Positions 26,351-34,085 of a stretch of DNA of 64,000 nucleotides are shown here, one piece after another (within the stretch, counting starts at the first letter, position 1; each line of letters begins with the position of its first letter). The stretch comes from Prolixibacteraceae bacterium (lineage in GTDB: Bacteria; Bacteroidota; Bacteroidia; Bacteroidales; Prolixibacteraceae). Under the pieces are notes generated by a model that ran no database searches, was not told the DNA's origin, and worked only from the letters and a program-made list of their open reading frames with translations. The DNA is taken from NCBI GenBank assembly GCA_009773765.1, contig WTWZ01000002.1, positions 1-64,000 of the forward strand, read 5' to 3'. Both the position numbers and the translations under genes were made by a program.

Positions 26351-26473
26351 TTCGACTACGCTCAATGTGACAGCCAGGCTTTGATACGCTTAATGTGACA
26401 GTCAGGCTTTGGTACTCTCAATGTGACAGTCAGGCTTTGCAGGCCAGTTGCGGTCAGACTGAGCGTAGTCGAA
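26351..26473. repeat. REP-like inverted repeat enclosing three 28-bp direct repeats
   Basis: TTCGACTACGCTCA (26351-26364) and its exact complement TGAGCGTAGTCGAA (26460-26473) enclose a tandem array. Copies of a 28-bp unit (CTCAATGTGACAGYCAGGCT, then TTTG and four variable bases) start at 26361, 26389 and 26417. The terminal motif is the same as in the palindrome at 33162-33220, so this is a dispersed family. It lies between mtnA and a HAD gene. Confidence 0.85.
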
Positions 26474-26516
26474 GTCAGAATCTTTGTAAAAATAAATTGT
26501 GTATAAAAATAACAAA

Positions 26517-27164
26517 ATGCAAATAGACCTCACCAATATAAAAAATATCATTTTCGATTTGGGAAAAGTTTTGCTGAATCTCGATTTTAACGCTTCAATT
26601 GTGGCATTTCAGGAACTGGGCCTAAAAAACGATGTGCTTGACAGCAAGCAGGCATACTCAGACCCTGTTTTTTATGAACTTGAAGTGGGCAAAGTAACAC
26701 CGGCAGAATTTTGCAACCGGGTCCGTAAAGTTCTGAACAATCCGTCTGCCACTGATTCACAGATTGAAGACGCGTGGTATTCTATGATTCTCGATATTCC
26801 GGCCAACCGGGTCAAAGTTGTTCAGGAATTAAGTAAAAAATATAAGGTTTATCTTTTCAGCAATACAAACAAAATTCATATCGACCGCCTGCACCGGGCA
26901 TTTAAATCTGAATATGGCATCGATTTTCCATCACTTTTTGTAAAAGATTTTTATTCGCACGAAATACAAGGGCGCAAACCCGATTTAAGTTCATATCAAA
27001 AAGTGATTGAACTTTCGGGAATCAATCCTGAAGAATCGGTTTTTATTGATGATTTGGAGAAGAATATCATTGGCGCCCGGCAATCGGGATTAAAAACTTT
27101 CTGGTTAAAAGAAGGAATGGAATTGGCGGATGTTTTTGATTGTGCAACTATTTCAAAATTGTAA
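26517..27164 (+). CDS. HAD-superfamily hydrolase (YihX-like)
   Basis: The 215-residue protein begins IDLTNIKNIIFDLGKVLLNL. The nucleophile Asp is in FDLGKV, with Gly replacing the second Asp as in YihX-type phosphatases. KVYLFSNTNKIH supplies motif II, HEIQGRKPD the Lys, and VFIDDLEKNIIGARQ the metal Asp pair. It is probably a small-molecule phosphatase. Its 3' end overlaps the convergent protease-cyclophilin gene by 17 bases. I start at ATG 26517 rather than 26499. Confidence 0.85.
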   Translation: MQIDLTNIKNIIFDLGKVLLNLDFNASIVAFQELGLKNDVLDSKQAYSDPVFYELEVGKVTPAEFCNRVRKVLNNPSATDSQIEDAWYSMILDIPANRVKVVQELSKKYKVYLFSNTNKIHIDRLHRAFKSEYGIDFPSLFVKDFYSHEIQGRKPDLSSYQKVIELSGINPEESVFIDDLEKNIIGARQSGLKTFWLKEGMELADVFDCATISKL

Positions 27165-28479
27165 TTTTCTTCAACCGAATATCTTTCACTGGCCGCCAGT
27201 CGTTATCGGTTTCCACTCTCACAATCTGGTCAACCACATCCATTCCTGAAATTACTTCGCCAAAAATGGTGTAGGAACCATCCAAATGCGGCGCCCCGCC
27301 AACCGTTTTATAAGCTTCGCGCTGGGCGGCGCCGAATTTGTAACTGTTTTCCTTTTCCAGTTCATCCAATTCCGTGTCAGAATATTTACGGCCTGAAACT
27401 ATATAAAACTGGGAACCATCGGAACGAAGCCGTTCGTTTTTTGTATCGGGTTTCCGGGGAGAACCAATCATTCCGCGTTTGTGAAACAACCCCGGGACTA
27501 TGTGTGCCGGAATGGTGTAGCCCGGCCCTTTAAAACCAACGATATCCCCTTTTTCAGCATAACGCGTATCGGCTGCCCCGCTCTGAATACCAAAATCCTT
27601 TATTACCCGGTGAATTAACAAACTATCGAAGTAACCTTCTTTCGCCAGCTTAATGAAATTATCGCGGTACTCTTTGGTTTCATTAAGCAGGCGGACAGTG
27701 ATGTTACCGGCATCGGTTTCAAGCAACAGTCCTTTGATATTACGGTTCTGGGCAGCAATTTTTTCATTAGCCCCGGAACGCAGCGACGCGAGCGTTCCGG
27801 GCCTTTTATCCTTCTTTTCGAGTAACTGCGAAATAAAAACAGATGGAATTGCAAAACTTTGCATCTCGTAACTTTCGATGGCCGAAAATGCAACTCCGAT
27901 TGCCTGTTTGTTCGAAACAAAAATGGGCATCCCAAAATTCGATTTTTGAACACAGTTTGTAATCCGGTACAATTTTGTTCCTTTCGCGGTTGCCAGGTTC
28001 AACAGTTTACCTGAAAAAAGCTGGATTGTTTTTTCTGAAGCTGCCGAAATGTACATGGTTTTTGCCGAGTTGGGCGCCGTTCCCCTAAAAAGCTCAACCG
28101 GCCGGCGTTTTATGCTGTCGCAGTAGAGAATAACAAGATCGTTAATCCTGTCAACTGCAACATATTTATCGGAAGTATATTTGACATTCTCATTTAGCGG
28201 AGTAAAAACAATTTTTGTTGCCCGGCTAACCAATGAATAGGTGGTGACAATTAAGTTTTCAGCAATAAAAAAACCCTGTCCGGTTTCCAAAATCCTGTCG
28301 CCGTCGTATGAATTGAATTTAACAACCGAAGGCATAATTTCTTCCCATCCGGCTATTGCATTTTGATCATCCGTTTTTTCAGCAGCGGTTGAATTTGCCG
28401 GATCGCCCGCAACTTTCTCTTTTCTCCCGCACGAAAAAAAGAACAAACCCATAATCAGGAAAAGCATCAGATTTCTCAT
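27148..28479 (-). CDS. Lipoprotein fusing a degenerate trypsin-like domain to a cyclophilin
   Basis: The 443-residue protein has a lipobox (GLFFFSCGRKE). Residues 40-230 resemble an HtrA/trypsin domain (WEEIMPSVVKFNS, GQGFFIAENLIVTTYSLV, INDLVILYCDS, SNFGMPIFVSN). The expected catalytic His lies in VTTYSLV and is missing, and the Ser of GNSGGP is replaced (SNFGMP); only Asp remains. Residues 250-443 are a cyclophilin peptidyl-prolyl isomerase (LIHRVIKDFGIQSGAAD, GSQFYIVSG, YTIFGEVISGMDVVD). A REP-like palindrome is built into the linker. It is last of three tandem cyclophilin genes with gaps of 1 base. Confidence 0.85.
   Translation of the reverse strand: MRNLMLFLIMGLFFFSCGRKEKVAGDPANSTAAEKTDDQNAIAGWEEIMPSVVKFNSYDGDRILETGQGFFIAENLIVTTYSLVSRATKIVFTPLNENVKYTSDKYVAVDRINDLVILYCDSIKRRPVELFRGTAPNSAKTMYISAASEKTIQLFSGKLLNLATAKGTKLYRITNCVQKSNFGMPIFVSNKQAIGVAFSAIESYEMQSFAIPSVFISQLLEKKDKRPGTLASLRSGANEKIAAQNRNIKGLLLETDAGNITVRLLNETKEYRDNFIKLAKEGYFDSLLIHRVIKDFGIQSGAADTRYAEKGDIVGFKGPGYTIPAHIVPGLFHKRGMIGSPRKPDTKNERLRSDGSQFYIVSGRKYSDTELDELEKENSYKFGAAQREAYKTVGGAPHLDGSYTIFGEVISGMDVVDQIVRVETDNDWRPVKDIRLKKITILK
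27772..27801. repeat. Palindrome inside the protease-cyclophilin coding region
   Basis: CCCGGAACGC (27772-27781) and GCGTTCCGGG (27792-27801) are perfect 10-base arms around a G+C-rich loop. They encode the linker RPGTLASLRSG in frame. The complementary frame spells GPERSRR, the signature seen when Bacteroidota REP-like repeats are translated. Confidence 0.7.
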
Positions 28480-28480
28480 T

Positions 28481-29293
28481 TCACTCAGTTAAAATCTTTA
28501 CCGTAATTTTTACATCGTTAAAAGGCCTGTTGTTACTGTCGGTTTTGAGGGCGGCTATTTTATCGATAACCTCAAACCCGGAAACACATTCGCCAAAAAT
28601 GGTGTATTTCCCGTCCAAATCGGGATAACCGCCAACGGTTGTATAAGCTTCACGCTGTGCGGCTGAAAATTCAAGCACCCCGGGCGATAAACTATACTCT
28701 GTTTCAATTTTGGCCCTTATCTGTTCTGCCAACATTCGAAACTCATCCACCTTATTATCATCCCTGAGCTGTTTTAATTCCTCCCTTACTTCAGGAGTCA
28801 TTGTGCTGTTAACGATTTTGTTTCGTATCGGCCTGTTTACGGCAAGTTCCATTGTATCCAGTCCGCCGATGGTATGCACCCTCCCTTTAACAATGAAAAA
28901 CTGTGAAATATCCGATTGTTTGAATGGATTAATTTCGTCGGGTTGGCGTGGGGCACACAAAGCGCCTTTTTTATGAAAATATTTCGAAAGGATTTCATCG
29001 TCAACGGTTTTGTCAGGGTCGCCATAACCAATCCGTTTGCCTGGAGCAGCGCCTCTCGAACTTTTTGAGCCTCCCTGAATTAAAAAATCCTGAATAACCC
29101 GGTAAAAAAGAGTACCGTTGTAATAACCTTCCTTAGCCAATTCAATAAATGCATCGCGATGTTTTGGAGTGTCGTCGTACAGCATGAATTTCATTGTACC
29201 GAGATTGGTTGAAATTTCAACCACTTTTGTTTGAGAGAAACCTCCCAACGAAAGAATTGCACTTAACCCAAATATTACAAAGCAACGCACCAT
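28481..29293 (-). CDS. Secreted cyclophilin-type peptidyl-prolyl isomerase
   Basis: The 270-residue protein has a signal peptide (CFVIFGLSAILSLGGFSQ). The cyclophilin core follows: FYRVIQDFLIQGGSKSSRG, GALCAPRQPDEINPF, SQFFIVKGRVH and GKYTIFGECVSGFEVIDKI. Between the core halves is a long insertion (about 150-205) rich in charged residues, shared with the upstream paralogue. Such enzymes assist folding of periplasmic proteins. It is the middle gene of the tandem trio. Confidence 0.9.
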   Translation of the reverse strand: MVRCFVIFGLSAILSLGGFSQTKVVEISTNLGTMKFMLYDDTPKHRDAFIELAKEGYYNGTLFYRVIQDFLIQGGSKSSRGAAPGKRIGYGDPDKTVDDEILSKYFHKKGALCAPRQPDEINPFKQSDISQFFIVKGRVHTIGGLDTMELAVNRPIRNKIVNSTMTPEVREELKQLRDDNKVDEFRMLAEQIRAKIETEYSLSPGVLEFSAAQREAYTTVGGYPDLDGKYTIFGECVSGFEVIDKIAALKTDSNNRPFNDVKITVKILTE

Positions 29294-29294
29294 T

Positions 29295-30116
29295 TTATTT
29301 TACCAGTTCAACCTTCATTTTTACATCCTGCAGTGGCCGGTTTGCTGAATTAGTTTGCACAGTTGCAATTTTATCAATAACATCAAGGCCCTCAACCACT
29401 TCGCCAAAAACTGTATATTCACCATCAAGCGAAGGATAACCACCAATTGTTGTATAAACCTGGCGCTGTTCCCGGCTCAATTCAAATTCAGGACTGGCAT
29501 CATAAATACTATCGACTTTCATGTTAATTTCAGCCACCAGATTATCAAATCCTTCCTTATTATTTTTTTGCTGAAAATCGGTCAACTGGTTGTTTACTGC
29601 CTGAAAATTTTCCCTCATCATCAAATCTTTGCGCTGTTTGTTGATGTTGATTTCCATAGTATCCAACTGCCCTGGCCGATACACCACTCCATGAACAATG
29701 TAAAACTGCGAACCGCTCGATTCTTTTTTTGGATTTCGCGGACCACCCAGCCGTGCTGCCGCCAAAGCTCCTTTTTTATGAAAATATTTCGGATTGATTT
29801 CAGCCGGAATTGTGTAACCCGGACTTCCGCTGCCAAGTTGTATGTCAGGTTGTGCATTCCGGGAATTGGGATCGCCGCCCTGTATCATGAAATGGTTGAT
29901 TACCCTGTGAAAAAGCAGGCCATCGTAAAAACCTTCAGAAACCAGTTTAATAATATTGTCACGATGTTTTGGCGTATCATCAAACAATTTCACTTTAATT
30001 TCGCCAAATTCTGTTTTTATCAATATCATTTTTTCACCAGTACTTTTCCCGTTTGTTCCGCACGAAACTCCGGAAACAAGCAATGCAGCAACAATAAAAG
30101 TTAGAAACTTCTTCAT
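29295..30116 (-). CDS. Lipoprotein cyclophilin-type peptidyl-prolyl isomerase
   Basis: From ATG 30116 the 273-residue product has a lipoprotein signal (KKFLTFIVAALLVSGVSCG). The core has FHRVINHFMIQGGDPNSRNA, KKGALAAARLGGPRNPK, GSQFYIVHGVVY and GEYTVFGEVVEGLDVIDKI. An insertion rich in Asn, Lys and Gln sits between the core halves. It is the first gene of the trio, with a TAnnTTTG promoter 46 bases upstream. A large open frame on the other strand (29355-30104) is a shadow. Confidence 0.9.
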   Translation of the reverse strand: MKKFLTFIVAALLVSGVSCGTNGKSTGEKMILIKTEFGEIKVKLFDDTPKHRDNIIKLVSEGFYDGLLFHRVINHFMIQGGDPNSRNAQPDIQLGSGSPGYTIPAEINPKYFHKKGALAAARLGGPRNPKKESSGSQFYIVHGVVYRPGQLDTMEININKQRKDLMMRENFQAVNNQLTDFQQKNNKEGFDNLVAEINMKVDSIYDASPEFELSREQRQVYTTIGGYPSLDGEYTVFGEVVEGLDVIDKIATVQTNSANRPLQDVKMKVELVK

Positions 30117-30161
30117 TTTTTGAAAATTTGTATAAATCACAATTCTTATTTAAACTGCCTG

Positions 30162-30169
30162 CAAAGATA
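30162..30169 (-). promoter_or_regulatory. -7 element TAtcTTTG of the cyclophilin operon
   Basis: TATCTTTG on the minus strand fits the consensus and leaves a leader of about 40 bases before ATG 30116. The remainder of the gap to 30494 is A+T-rich; I see no gene or structured element in it. Confidence 0.55.
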
Positions 30170-30494
30170 AAAAGATGAATAATATTCTGTTTGTGCCAGT
30201 CAGTTAGATGGTTTCTATTTCATGTACCAATCAGTACAAAACCTTAAAGTAAATCAGGCAGGTTTTCAATTTTAAGGTTTTCAAATAATCATTTTTATAT
30301 GAAGATACCTTAACAGAACAACTATATTGAATTAGCTTAATCTCTGTTATTCAACATATTAATTAAAGTACGCCCGTTAAATTGTGTTAAAGCATAAGCT
30401 CCGAACCAATTTTTATTCATATATTAGACCAATAAAATCTTTTGTTCGATTTTTAAACCGATGATTTGGGGAAAAATAATTGAAAGCAAAAATA

Positions 30495-30734
30495 ATGGAA
30501 GACAAAAAAATAAGAAGAAACCTTTACCGCGTACTTCGAAAAACAGGGGTTCAAAAACAAAACATCAAACTTACTTCATCTTTTAACGATGATTTGCAAT
30601 TCGACCCGGTTGACTGGTCTATTTTTGCCTATTATCTTGAAGGAGTGTTTGATATATCGATAAACGACGAGGAGTTGGTTAAATTGGAAAATGTAACAAA
30701 AACCATTCAGTTTTTGGAACGTTCGGCTAATTAG
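30495..30734 (+). CDS. Acyl-carrier-protein-like protein lacking the attachment serine
   Basis: The 79-residue product has the helix pattern of acyl carrier proteins: LKLTSSFNDDLQFDPVDWS-like text in place of the DLGxDSLD loop, then FAYYLEGVFDISINDEEL and VTKTIQFLERS. The position of the Ser that carries phosphopantetheine is Pro (FDPVD). It therefore probably cannot be charged and may be a structural or regulatory relative. It overlaps the convergent S4 gene by 8 bases. No fatty-acid or polyketide genes are near. Confidence 0.6.
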   Translation: MEDKKIRRNLYRVLRKTGVQKQNIKLTSSFNDDLQFDPVDWSIFAYYLEGVFDISINDEELVKLENVTKTIQFLERSAN

Positions 30735-30936
30735 TAATTTTGATTGTCTCGCTCAATACCTCAATTTCATCTCCAGGCCTTAGTTTTGCACGCTTTCTGA
30801 ATTCCTGTATCCCATTCAGAAAAACCCCGCCATCTTCAACTATTATTTTTGCATGACCGCCGGTTTCGGCTATCCGCAGCAGTTTTATCAGTTTTATCAG
30901 TTCTATGTATTCTGAAGTGAGTTTAAATTTGCGCAT
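30727..30936 (-). CDS. RNA-binding S4 domain protein (YbcJ/YaaA-like)
   Basis: The 69-residue product is a single S4 domain: YIELIKLIKLLRIAETGGHA, then IIVEDGGVFLNGIQEFRKRA and LRPGDEIEVLSETIKI. This is the RlbA/YbcJ pattern of a small RNA-binding protein that may act on the ribosome. The ATG shares its first base with the stop of the truncated C1 peptidase relic, and the 3' end overlaps the ACP-like gene. Confidence 0.88.
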   Translation of the reverse strand: MRKFKLTSEYIELIKLIKLLRIAETGGHAKIIVEDGGVFLNGIQEFRKRAKLRPGDEIEVLSETIKITN

Positions 30937-31163
30937 TACAAGTTGAGTTTTTGCTTTATATTTTCAGAAAACCACATTCTGATGATTTCCGATTCGGGAA
31001 AACTGGTAGTAGCGAAACTCCAGCAGGTCCCGGTGTTTCCCTGACTGATTACCGGAAGATGTTTAATCTCTTTTTCGATGGTGAATAATTCTTTTTCTTC
31101 CTGCGCTGCAACATGAATTGAAAAAAAAGGCGATACGATAAGAAGGATTAATAATTTGTTCAT
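30936..31163 (-). pseudogene. N-terminal fragment of a C1 cysteine peptidase (PepC-like)
   Basis: A signal peptide (KLLILLIVSPFFSIHVAAQ) is followed by the active-site region LPVISQGNTGTCWSFATTSF with the catalytic Cys. The frame stops after 75 residues, whereas secreted bleomycin-hydrolase-like C1 peptidases have about 400. The His and Asn of the catalytic triad are missing, so this is inactive. The 3' end fuses to the S4 gene start, which points to a deletion. Confidence 0.75.
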
Positions 31164-31174
31164 TCCCATCAAAA

Positions 31175-31528
31175 TCAATAGCTTTTTAATTTCTGCTGTT
31201 CCTGCTTTTTTAGTTTCATCACAACCAAATCATACGATTCGTCGATTAAATTTTTTACAAAATCATCGGGAATTGAGCCATCAATTTCAACCGTATTCCA
31301 GTGGGTTTTACTCATGTGGTAACCGGGTTTTATGGCCTGAAATTCCTCCCTGAGTTCAATATTTTTCTCGGGGCCATTTTTTACATTAATTGACAGGGGC
31401 CCATTCAAACCGGTCAAACAAAACATTTTGCCAACCACCTTAAAAACAAGTGTATTTTCATCGAATGGGAAGTCTTCGGTTACACCTTTCAGGGAAAGAC
31501 AATACATGCGGAGCTCTTCTATATTCAT
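31175..31528 (-). CDS. MmcQ/YjbR family protein
   Basis: The 117-residue protein reads EELRMYCLSLKGVTEDFPFD, then VFKVVGKMFCLTG and GYHMSKTHWNTVEIDGSIPD, with a final SYDLVVMKL. These are the standard blocks of the MmcQ/YjbR (CyaY-like fold) family, which has a possible DNA-binding role that is not well established. It is intact and 12 bases upstream of the C1 peptidase relic. Confidence 0.9.
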   Translation of the reverse strand: MNIEELRMYCLSLKGVTEDFPFDENTLVFKVVGKMFCLTGLNGPLSINVKNGPEKNIELREEFQAIKPGYHMSKTHWNTVEIDGSIPDDFVKNLIDESYDLVVMKLKKQEQQKLKSY

Positions 31529-31639
31529 AAATATAAGTTTAACAGGGGTAAAAATAATTTTTTCGTGATATAATCCTGAATAAATAACAGAAAAATTACC
31601 CTAATTCAATTTATACACTGTTTATCAGATATTTAATTT

Positions 31640-32002
31640 TTACAGGGTTGGATAAAATGCATCTTTGAAATGTTCCAGCTCAAAATTCTGATCAAAAAAT
31701 ATAACCGTAACCACATCGAAACGGGTTTCTCCTTTCCAGTTTTTATCCTGAATATAACCATCCGCAGCCTCAACTATTCTTTTGATTTTGGCATTCGTAA
31801 CCGCTTCCGAAGGATGTTCGTAACGCAACCCGCTTCTGGCTTTTACTTCCACAATCACCAGCTCAACACCATCCTTTGCAACAATATCAAGCTCAAGATG
31901 CCCGTATTGGTAATTGGTATCGACAATCTGATAACCAATCTTCATCAAATGCGCCTGTGCCAATTGTTCTGCCTTTTCGCCTATTTCCTGCTGAGTTGCC
32001 AC
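31640..32002 (-). CDS. YraN family (UPF0102) nuclease-like protein
   Basis: The 120-residue protein has the PD-(D/E)XK-like core of YraN: GEKAEQLAQAHLMKIGYQIV, LELDIVAKDGVELVIVEVKA and EAVTNAKIKRIVEAAD. Asp and the E-x-K pair form a potential metal site. The family is linked to recombination or DNA repair only by fold. The gene has a 14-bp tandem repeat directly upstream of its start. Confidence 0.9.
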   Translation of the reverse strand: MATQQEIGEKAEQLAQAHLMKIGYQIVDTNYQYGHLELDIVAKDGVELVIVEVKARSGLRYEHPSEAVTNAKIKRIVEAADGYIQDKNWKGETRFDVVTVIFFDQNFELEHFKDAFYPTL

Positions 32003-32006
32003 GTTA

Positions 32007-32048
32007 GTTCAAAGTTTAAAGTTCAAAGTTTAAAGTTCAAAATTGAAG
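32007..32048. repeat. 14-bp tandem repeat before yraN
   Basis: Two exact copies of GTTCAAAGTTTAAA (32007-32020, 32021-32034) and a third degenerate copy (32035-32048) lie just 5' of the minus-strand yraN start. Nothing further is seen up to the LD-carboxypeptidase stop at 32195 apart from A+T-rich text. Confidence 0.85.
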
Positions 32049-32194
32049 AAAGTTGATTGTTCAAAGTATTTTGACTGTTTAATTCCTGATTACTTATTCG
32101 TTATTTTGTTATTTGTTATTTTTTCAAAATCTCAAATCGTTATTCATCATTCGCAAATCAATTTATCCCACTCTTTCTCTTTCATTTTTAATTT

Positions 32195-33103
32195 CTAATT
32201 TATAATTCCAAGGGTTGCGTTCTGCCCTAAAACTTCCAGTTCCCAGTTTAAGCCAAAAGCCAGTGCCAGGTTTTTCTTGTCGTGGCCAGCGGGAAAACCA
32301 AAACAAACCGGGTAGTTAAATTCCTGGACTGCATCCATTATAATTTCGTGTATGGTTTTGCCAAACGGCGATTCGTTGTCTTTCATTTCGGTAAAATCGC
32401 CCAAAACCAAACCGGCAATATTGTCTAATTTCCCTGAATGTTTCAACTGGTGGATCATCCGGTCTGTGTGGTACAAAAACTCGTCAATATCTTCGAGGAA
32501 CAAAATTTTTCCATCGGTTTTGAGTTCGCACGGCGTTCCCTGCATACTCGAAATGATGGAAAGATTACCGCCAACCAGTTCGCCGCTTACTTTTCCAGGC
32601 CGGTTTGTTTCGCCATTTTTAAACGAATACGACACTTTTTGGCCGGTTAACAGTTTCATCAGCGATTTCAGGTTTTCGGAAGGAGCGCCATCGTTATCAA
32701 AAAAATACTGTGGCATTGCCCCGTGGATGGTGGCAACTCCTCTGCTGTTTAAACACGAATGTAAAATGGTGATATCGCTGAACCCAACCAGCCATTTTGG
32801 ATTTTCAACAAATTTTGTAAAATCGGTTTGATTGATTATACGAACCGTGCCGTAACCTCCGCGCGAACAAATAATTGCCGCAGTTTTGGGGTCGTCGAGG
32901 GCGGTTTGCAAATCATCGAGGCGCTGGTTGTCGGTTCCTGCAAATTGAAAGTGACTGGCAAAAACATGCTTCCCCAGTTCCACTTTGTAACCTTGTTCTT
33001 GCAACCATTCAACCGCAGGGAAAATATGCTTTTCGCTGACTTTTCCTGCCGGGGAAACTATTCTAATTATATCGCCTGGTTTTATGGAAGATGGTATTTT
33101 CAA
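32195..33103 (-). CDS. LD-carboxypeptidase (peptidase family S66)
   Basis: The 302-residue enzyme has IKPGDIIRIVSPAGKVSEKH, CSRGGYGTVRI, LVGFSDITILHS with the nucleophile Ser, LFLEDIDEFLYHTDRM with the Glu and FPAGHDKKNLAL with the His. This is the complete S66 Ser-Glu-His triad. It trims the terminal D-Ala from murein tetrapeptides during cell-wall recycling. It has no signal peptide, as expected for the cytoplasmic LdcA type. Confidence 0.93.
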   Translation of the reverse strand: MKIPSSIKPGDIIRIVSPAGKVSEKHIFPAVEWLQEQGYKVELGKHVFASHFQFAGTDNQRLDDLQTALDDPKTAAIICSRGGYGTVRIINQTDFTKFVENPKWLVGFSDITILHSCLNSRGVATIHGAMPQYFFDNDGAPSENLKSLMKLLTGQKVSYSFKNGETNRPGKVSGELVGGNLSIISSMQGTPCELKTDGKILFLEDIDEFLYHTDRMIHQLKHSGKLDNIAGLVLGDFTEMKDNESPFGKTIHEIIMDAVQEFNYPVCFGFPAGHDKKNLALAFGLNWELEVLGQNATLGIIN

Positions 33104-33161
33104 ATTATCAATTTTTAAAAGTGAACACTATCATAAATTTTTATTTATATTTAGTTTGTAT

Positions 33162-33220
33162 AACCACCCTTCGACTACGCTCAGGGGGACGGTCACCCTG
33201 AGCGTAGTCGAAGGGTGGTT
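33162..33220. repeat. REP-like perfect palindrome with 25-bp arms
   Basis: Positions 33162-33186 and 33196-33220 are exact reverse complements around a nine-base loop. The arms contain CTTCGACTACGCTCAGGG, the same core as the repeat at 26351. It lies between two convergently unrelated minus-strand genes and has no T-run, so it is a dispersed repeat rather than a classic terminator. Confidence 0.9.
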
Positions 33221-33294
33221 GAAATGCAATCACTTTTGTTTATATTACTATCTAATAGTCACTCAATCAAAATCTGTGAATCTGTGGCTTACAA

Positions 33295-33948
33295 TCAGGA
33301 AAGTAAAATCCGCGAAAGCTCCTCAACACTTTCAACATAATAATCGGGTCCCGCCGCCAGCAATTCTTCTTTTATACCAAAACCATATCCTACTGCAATG
33401 GTAGAAATTCTGTTGTATTTTCCCCCGTCAATATCGAACACTGTATCGCCAACTATTACAACTTCTTTTAAATGATCGATTTGCCTTATTGCCATCAAAT
33501 CATAAATCAGTTCCTGTTTCGATGCGTTCAACCCGCTGTAATCAGCCCCTTTCACCATGGTGATGTATTTTTCGAACTCAAAATGTTCCAGTATCCGGTG
33601 TACATATTTTTCGAGTTTAGAAGAGGCGATGTACATTTTTTTACCTGACGATTGAAGGCTTTCCATTAGTTCGTAAATGCCCGGGTAGGGTTCATTTTCA
33701 TACAATCCCTTTTCGCCAAAATATTCGCGGAAATATTTTACTGCCAAATCGGTGTCTTTTTCGTTCATCCCGAAAATATTACTAAACCCCCATTGCAGCG
33801 AGGGGCCTATAAAACGTTCGAGTAAATCTTCGGAAAACGCATCTTTTTTCATTTTTCCGAGGGCATATTTTATAGAGTTGCGGATTCCCTCGCGTGGGTC
33901 GGCCAGCGTGCCGTCGAGGTCGAAAATTACGTGTGTAAACTGAGCCAT
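33295..33948 (-). CDS. HAD hydrolase, phosphoglycolate-phosphatase-like
   Basis: The 217-residue protein starts at ATG 33948 (THVIFDLDGTLADPREGI, motif I with both Asp residues). KMYIASSKLEKYV supplies motif II, the Lys lies near ASKQELI, and VVIVGDTVFDIDGGK is motif IV. The helical cap at 20-90 fits the Gph/PpaX type. The frame continues 45 codons upstream but that part is not family-like. Substrate unknown. Confidence 0.88.
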   Translation of the reverse strand: MAQFTHVIFDLDGTLADPREGIRNSIKYALGKMKKDAFSEDLLERFIGPSLQWGFSNIFGMNEKDTDLAVKYFREYFGEKGLYENEPYPGIYELMESLQSSGKKMYIASSKLEKYVHRILEHFEFEKYITMVKGADYSGLNASKQELIYDLMAIRQIDHLKEVVIVGDTVFDIDGGKYNRISTIAVGYGFGIKEELLAAGPDYYVESVEELSRILLS

Positions 33949-34058
33949 ATTTTTTTCTGTAAAGATATTCAAAAAGAGAGAATGAAAAGACAGTGAAAGA
34001 ATAAGAAATAACGAACAAAAAATATCCGGCTTTCGGGATTTGCAGATTGGCAACTTTT

Positions 34059-34066
34059 TATCTTTG
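34059..34066 (+). promoter_or_regulatory. -7 element TAtcTTTG before the methyltransferase
   Basis: TATCTTTG lies 19 bases before ATG 34086 and fits TAnnTTTG. Confidence 0.5.
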
Positions 34067-34085
34067 CACGAAAAACTTATCATTC

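Noticed and set aside
26361-26444. 28-bp repeats of CRISPR-like length
   Set aside because: The units are directly contiguous with no spacers between them.
29355-30104. 249-codon plus-strand frame
   Set aside because: It lies antisense to the first cyclophilin gene, has low-complexity Phe/Ile/Asn text and no family motifs.
32007-32048. 14-bp tandem repeat as operator of yraN
   Set aside because: Such GTTCAAAGTTTAAA simple repeats are common low-complexity sequence; no evidence of a regulatory role.
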